Source: Aureimonas psammosilenae
GTDB lineage: Bacteria > Pseudomonadota > Alphaproteobacteria > Rhizobiales > Rhizobiaceae
NCBI RefSeq assembly: GCF_009176975.1
Contig: NZ_WEZG01000001.1
Coordinates: 310,001 to 374,000, forward strand
Length of the DNA: 64,000 nt
Direction: 5' to 3'
In this document: one piece after another, positions 63,916 through 64,000 of the stretch
Layout: each line of letters begins with the position of its first letter
How positions within the stretch are numbered: the stretch's first letter is position 1
Notes under the pieces: model-generated
What the model saw: the letters and a program-made list of their open reading frames with translations, nothing else
What the model was told of the DNA's origin: nothing
Databases searched by the model: none
Made by a program: the position numbers and the translations under genes

Positions 63916-64000
63916 TCAGAACAGGATGTCGTCGAAATCGTCGTCCCCCGCCGGCGCGGGGGAGGGGGCGGGGATGGCGGAAACCGGCGCCAGCCCGAAG
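63916..64000 (-). CDS. C-terminal end of an unrecognised gene (partial)
   Basis: On the minus strand an open frame enters from the right edge and ends at TGA (63918-63916). Its last residues are a Pro/Ala linker (PVSAIPAPSPAPAG) and an acidic hydrophobic tip DDDFDDILF. Such tips occur on SSB-like and CheZ-like proteins, but 27 residues are too few to assign a family. Bases 63835-63915 show no clear feature. Confidence 0.45.
   Translation of the reverse strand, partial: FGLAPVSAIPAPSPAPAGDDDFDDILF

Noticed and set aside
1-64000. CRISPR arrays, insertion sequences, integrase/att sites, rRNA and riboswitches
   Set aside because: No regular spaced repeats, transposase or integrase motifs, rRNA-like stretches or known aptamer patterns were recognised on either strand.

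Overview
The window is GC-rich chromosomal-type DNA with dense, operonic genes and many 4-base ATGA overlaps. Most ABC cassettes are of the rhizobial carbohydrate-uptake kind. Gene content (rhizobial-style iol genes, a Sec-containing formate dehydrogenase-N with its own decoding genes, a type III PKS trio, rha-like transporter order) points to an alphaproteobacterium of the Hyphomicrobiales (Rhizobiales), possibly a Rhizobiaceae or Aurantimonadaceae relative. That placement is inference from gene content, not a tree. No rRNA, insertion sequence, CRISPR array or prophage was seen. The only RNA gene recognised is tRNA-Sec.

1-14.8 kb is a myo-inositol regulon. iolC(-DUF2090 fusion), iolE and iolB run leftwards. 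iolI, two paralogous periplasmic inositol-type binding proteins, an ABC ATPase and permease, two Gfo/Idh/MocA dehydrogenases, iolD and iolH run rightwards. The 346-bp divergent spacer carries a perfect GGAA-N6-TTCC palindrome, the motif reported for rhizobial IolR, and a near copy overlapping a promoter. Neither iolR nor iolA is in the window.

14.8-22 kb holds an M19 dipeptidase, an MsbA-type ABC exporter, a leftward type III polyketide synthase / methyltransferase / FAD oxidoreductase trio, and a Tat-exported YghA-like short-chain dehydrogenase.

22.1-33.3 kb is all leftward: two different SsuABC-type (sulfonate/nitrate/taurine class) transporters flank a Dpp-type peptide transporter whose last gene is a DUF1684 protein. 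The dppB gene appears to need an ATT start codon.

33.5-45.4 kb is a complete selenocysteine island: selD, a small exported protein, a 124-aa hypothetical, tRNA-Sec, selB, a Sel1-repeat protein, selA, fdhE and formate dehydrogenase-N (fdoI, fdoH, fdoG). fdoG has an in-frame TGA at codon 200 followed by a convincing bacterial SECIS hairpin, so it is one 1029-aa selenoprotein and not two broken genes.

45.8-51.2 kb holds an aldo/keto reductase, an alkaline phosphatase with a good PHO box, and a three-gene cluster (CPFC-containing exported protein, ABC ATPase, His-rich FtsX-like permease) resembling the zinc-responsive PA4064-PA4066 genes of Pseudomonas.

51.2-63.8 kb is a sugar-catabolic cluster: a LacI regulator, a Rha/Lsr-like ABC transporter, an FGGY kinase and a class II aldolase, followed by a second ribose-type ABC transporter, all leftward. 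A divergent tagatose-epimerase-family isomerase lies across a LacI-type operator. The right edge cuts the end of an unrecognised leftward gene.
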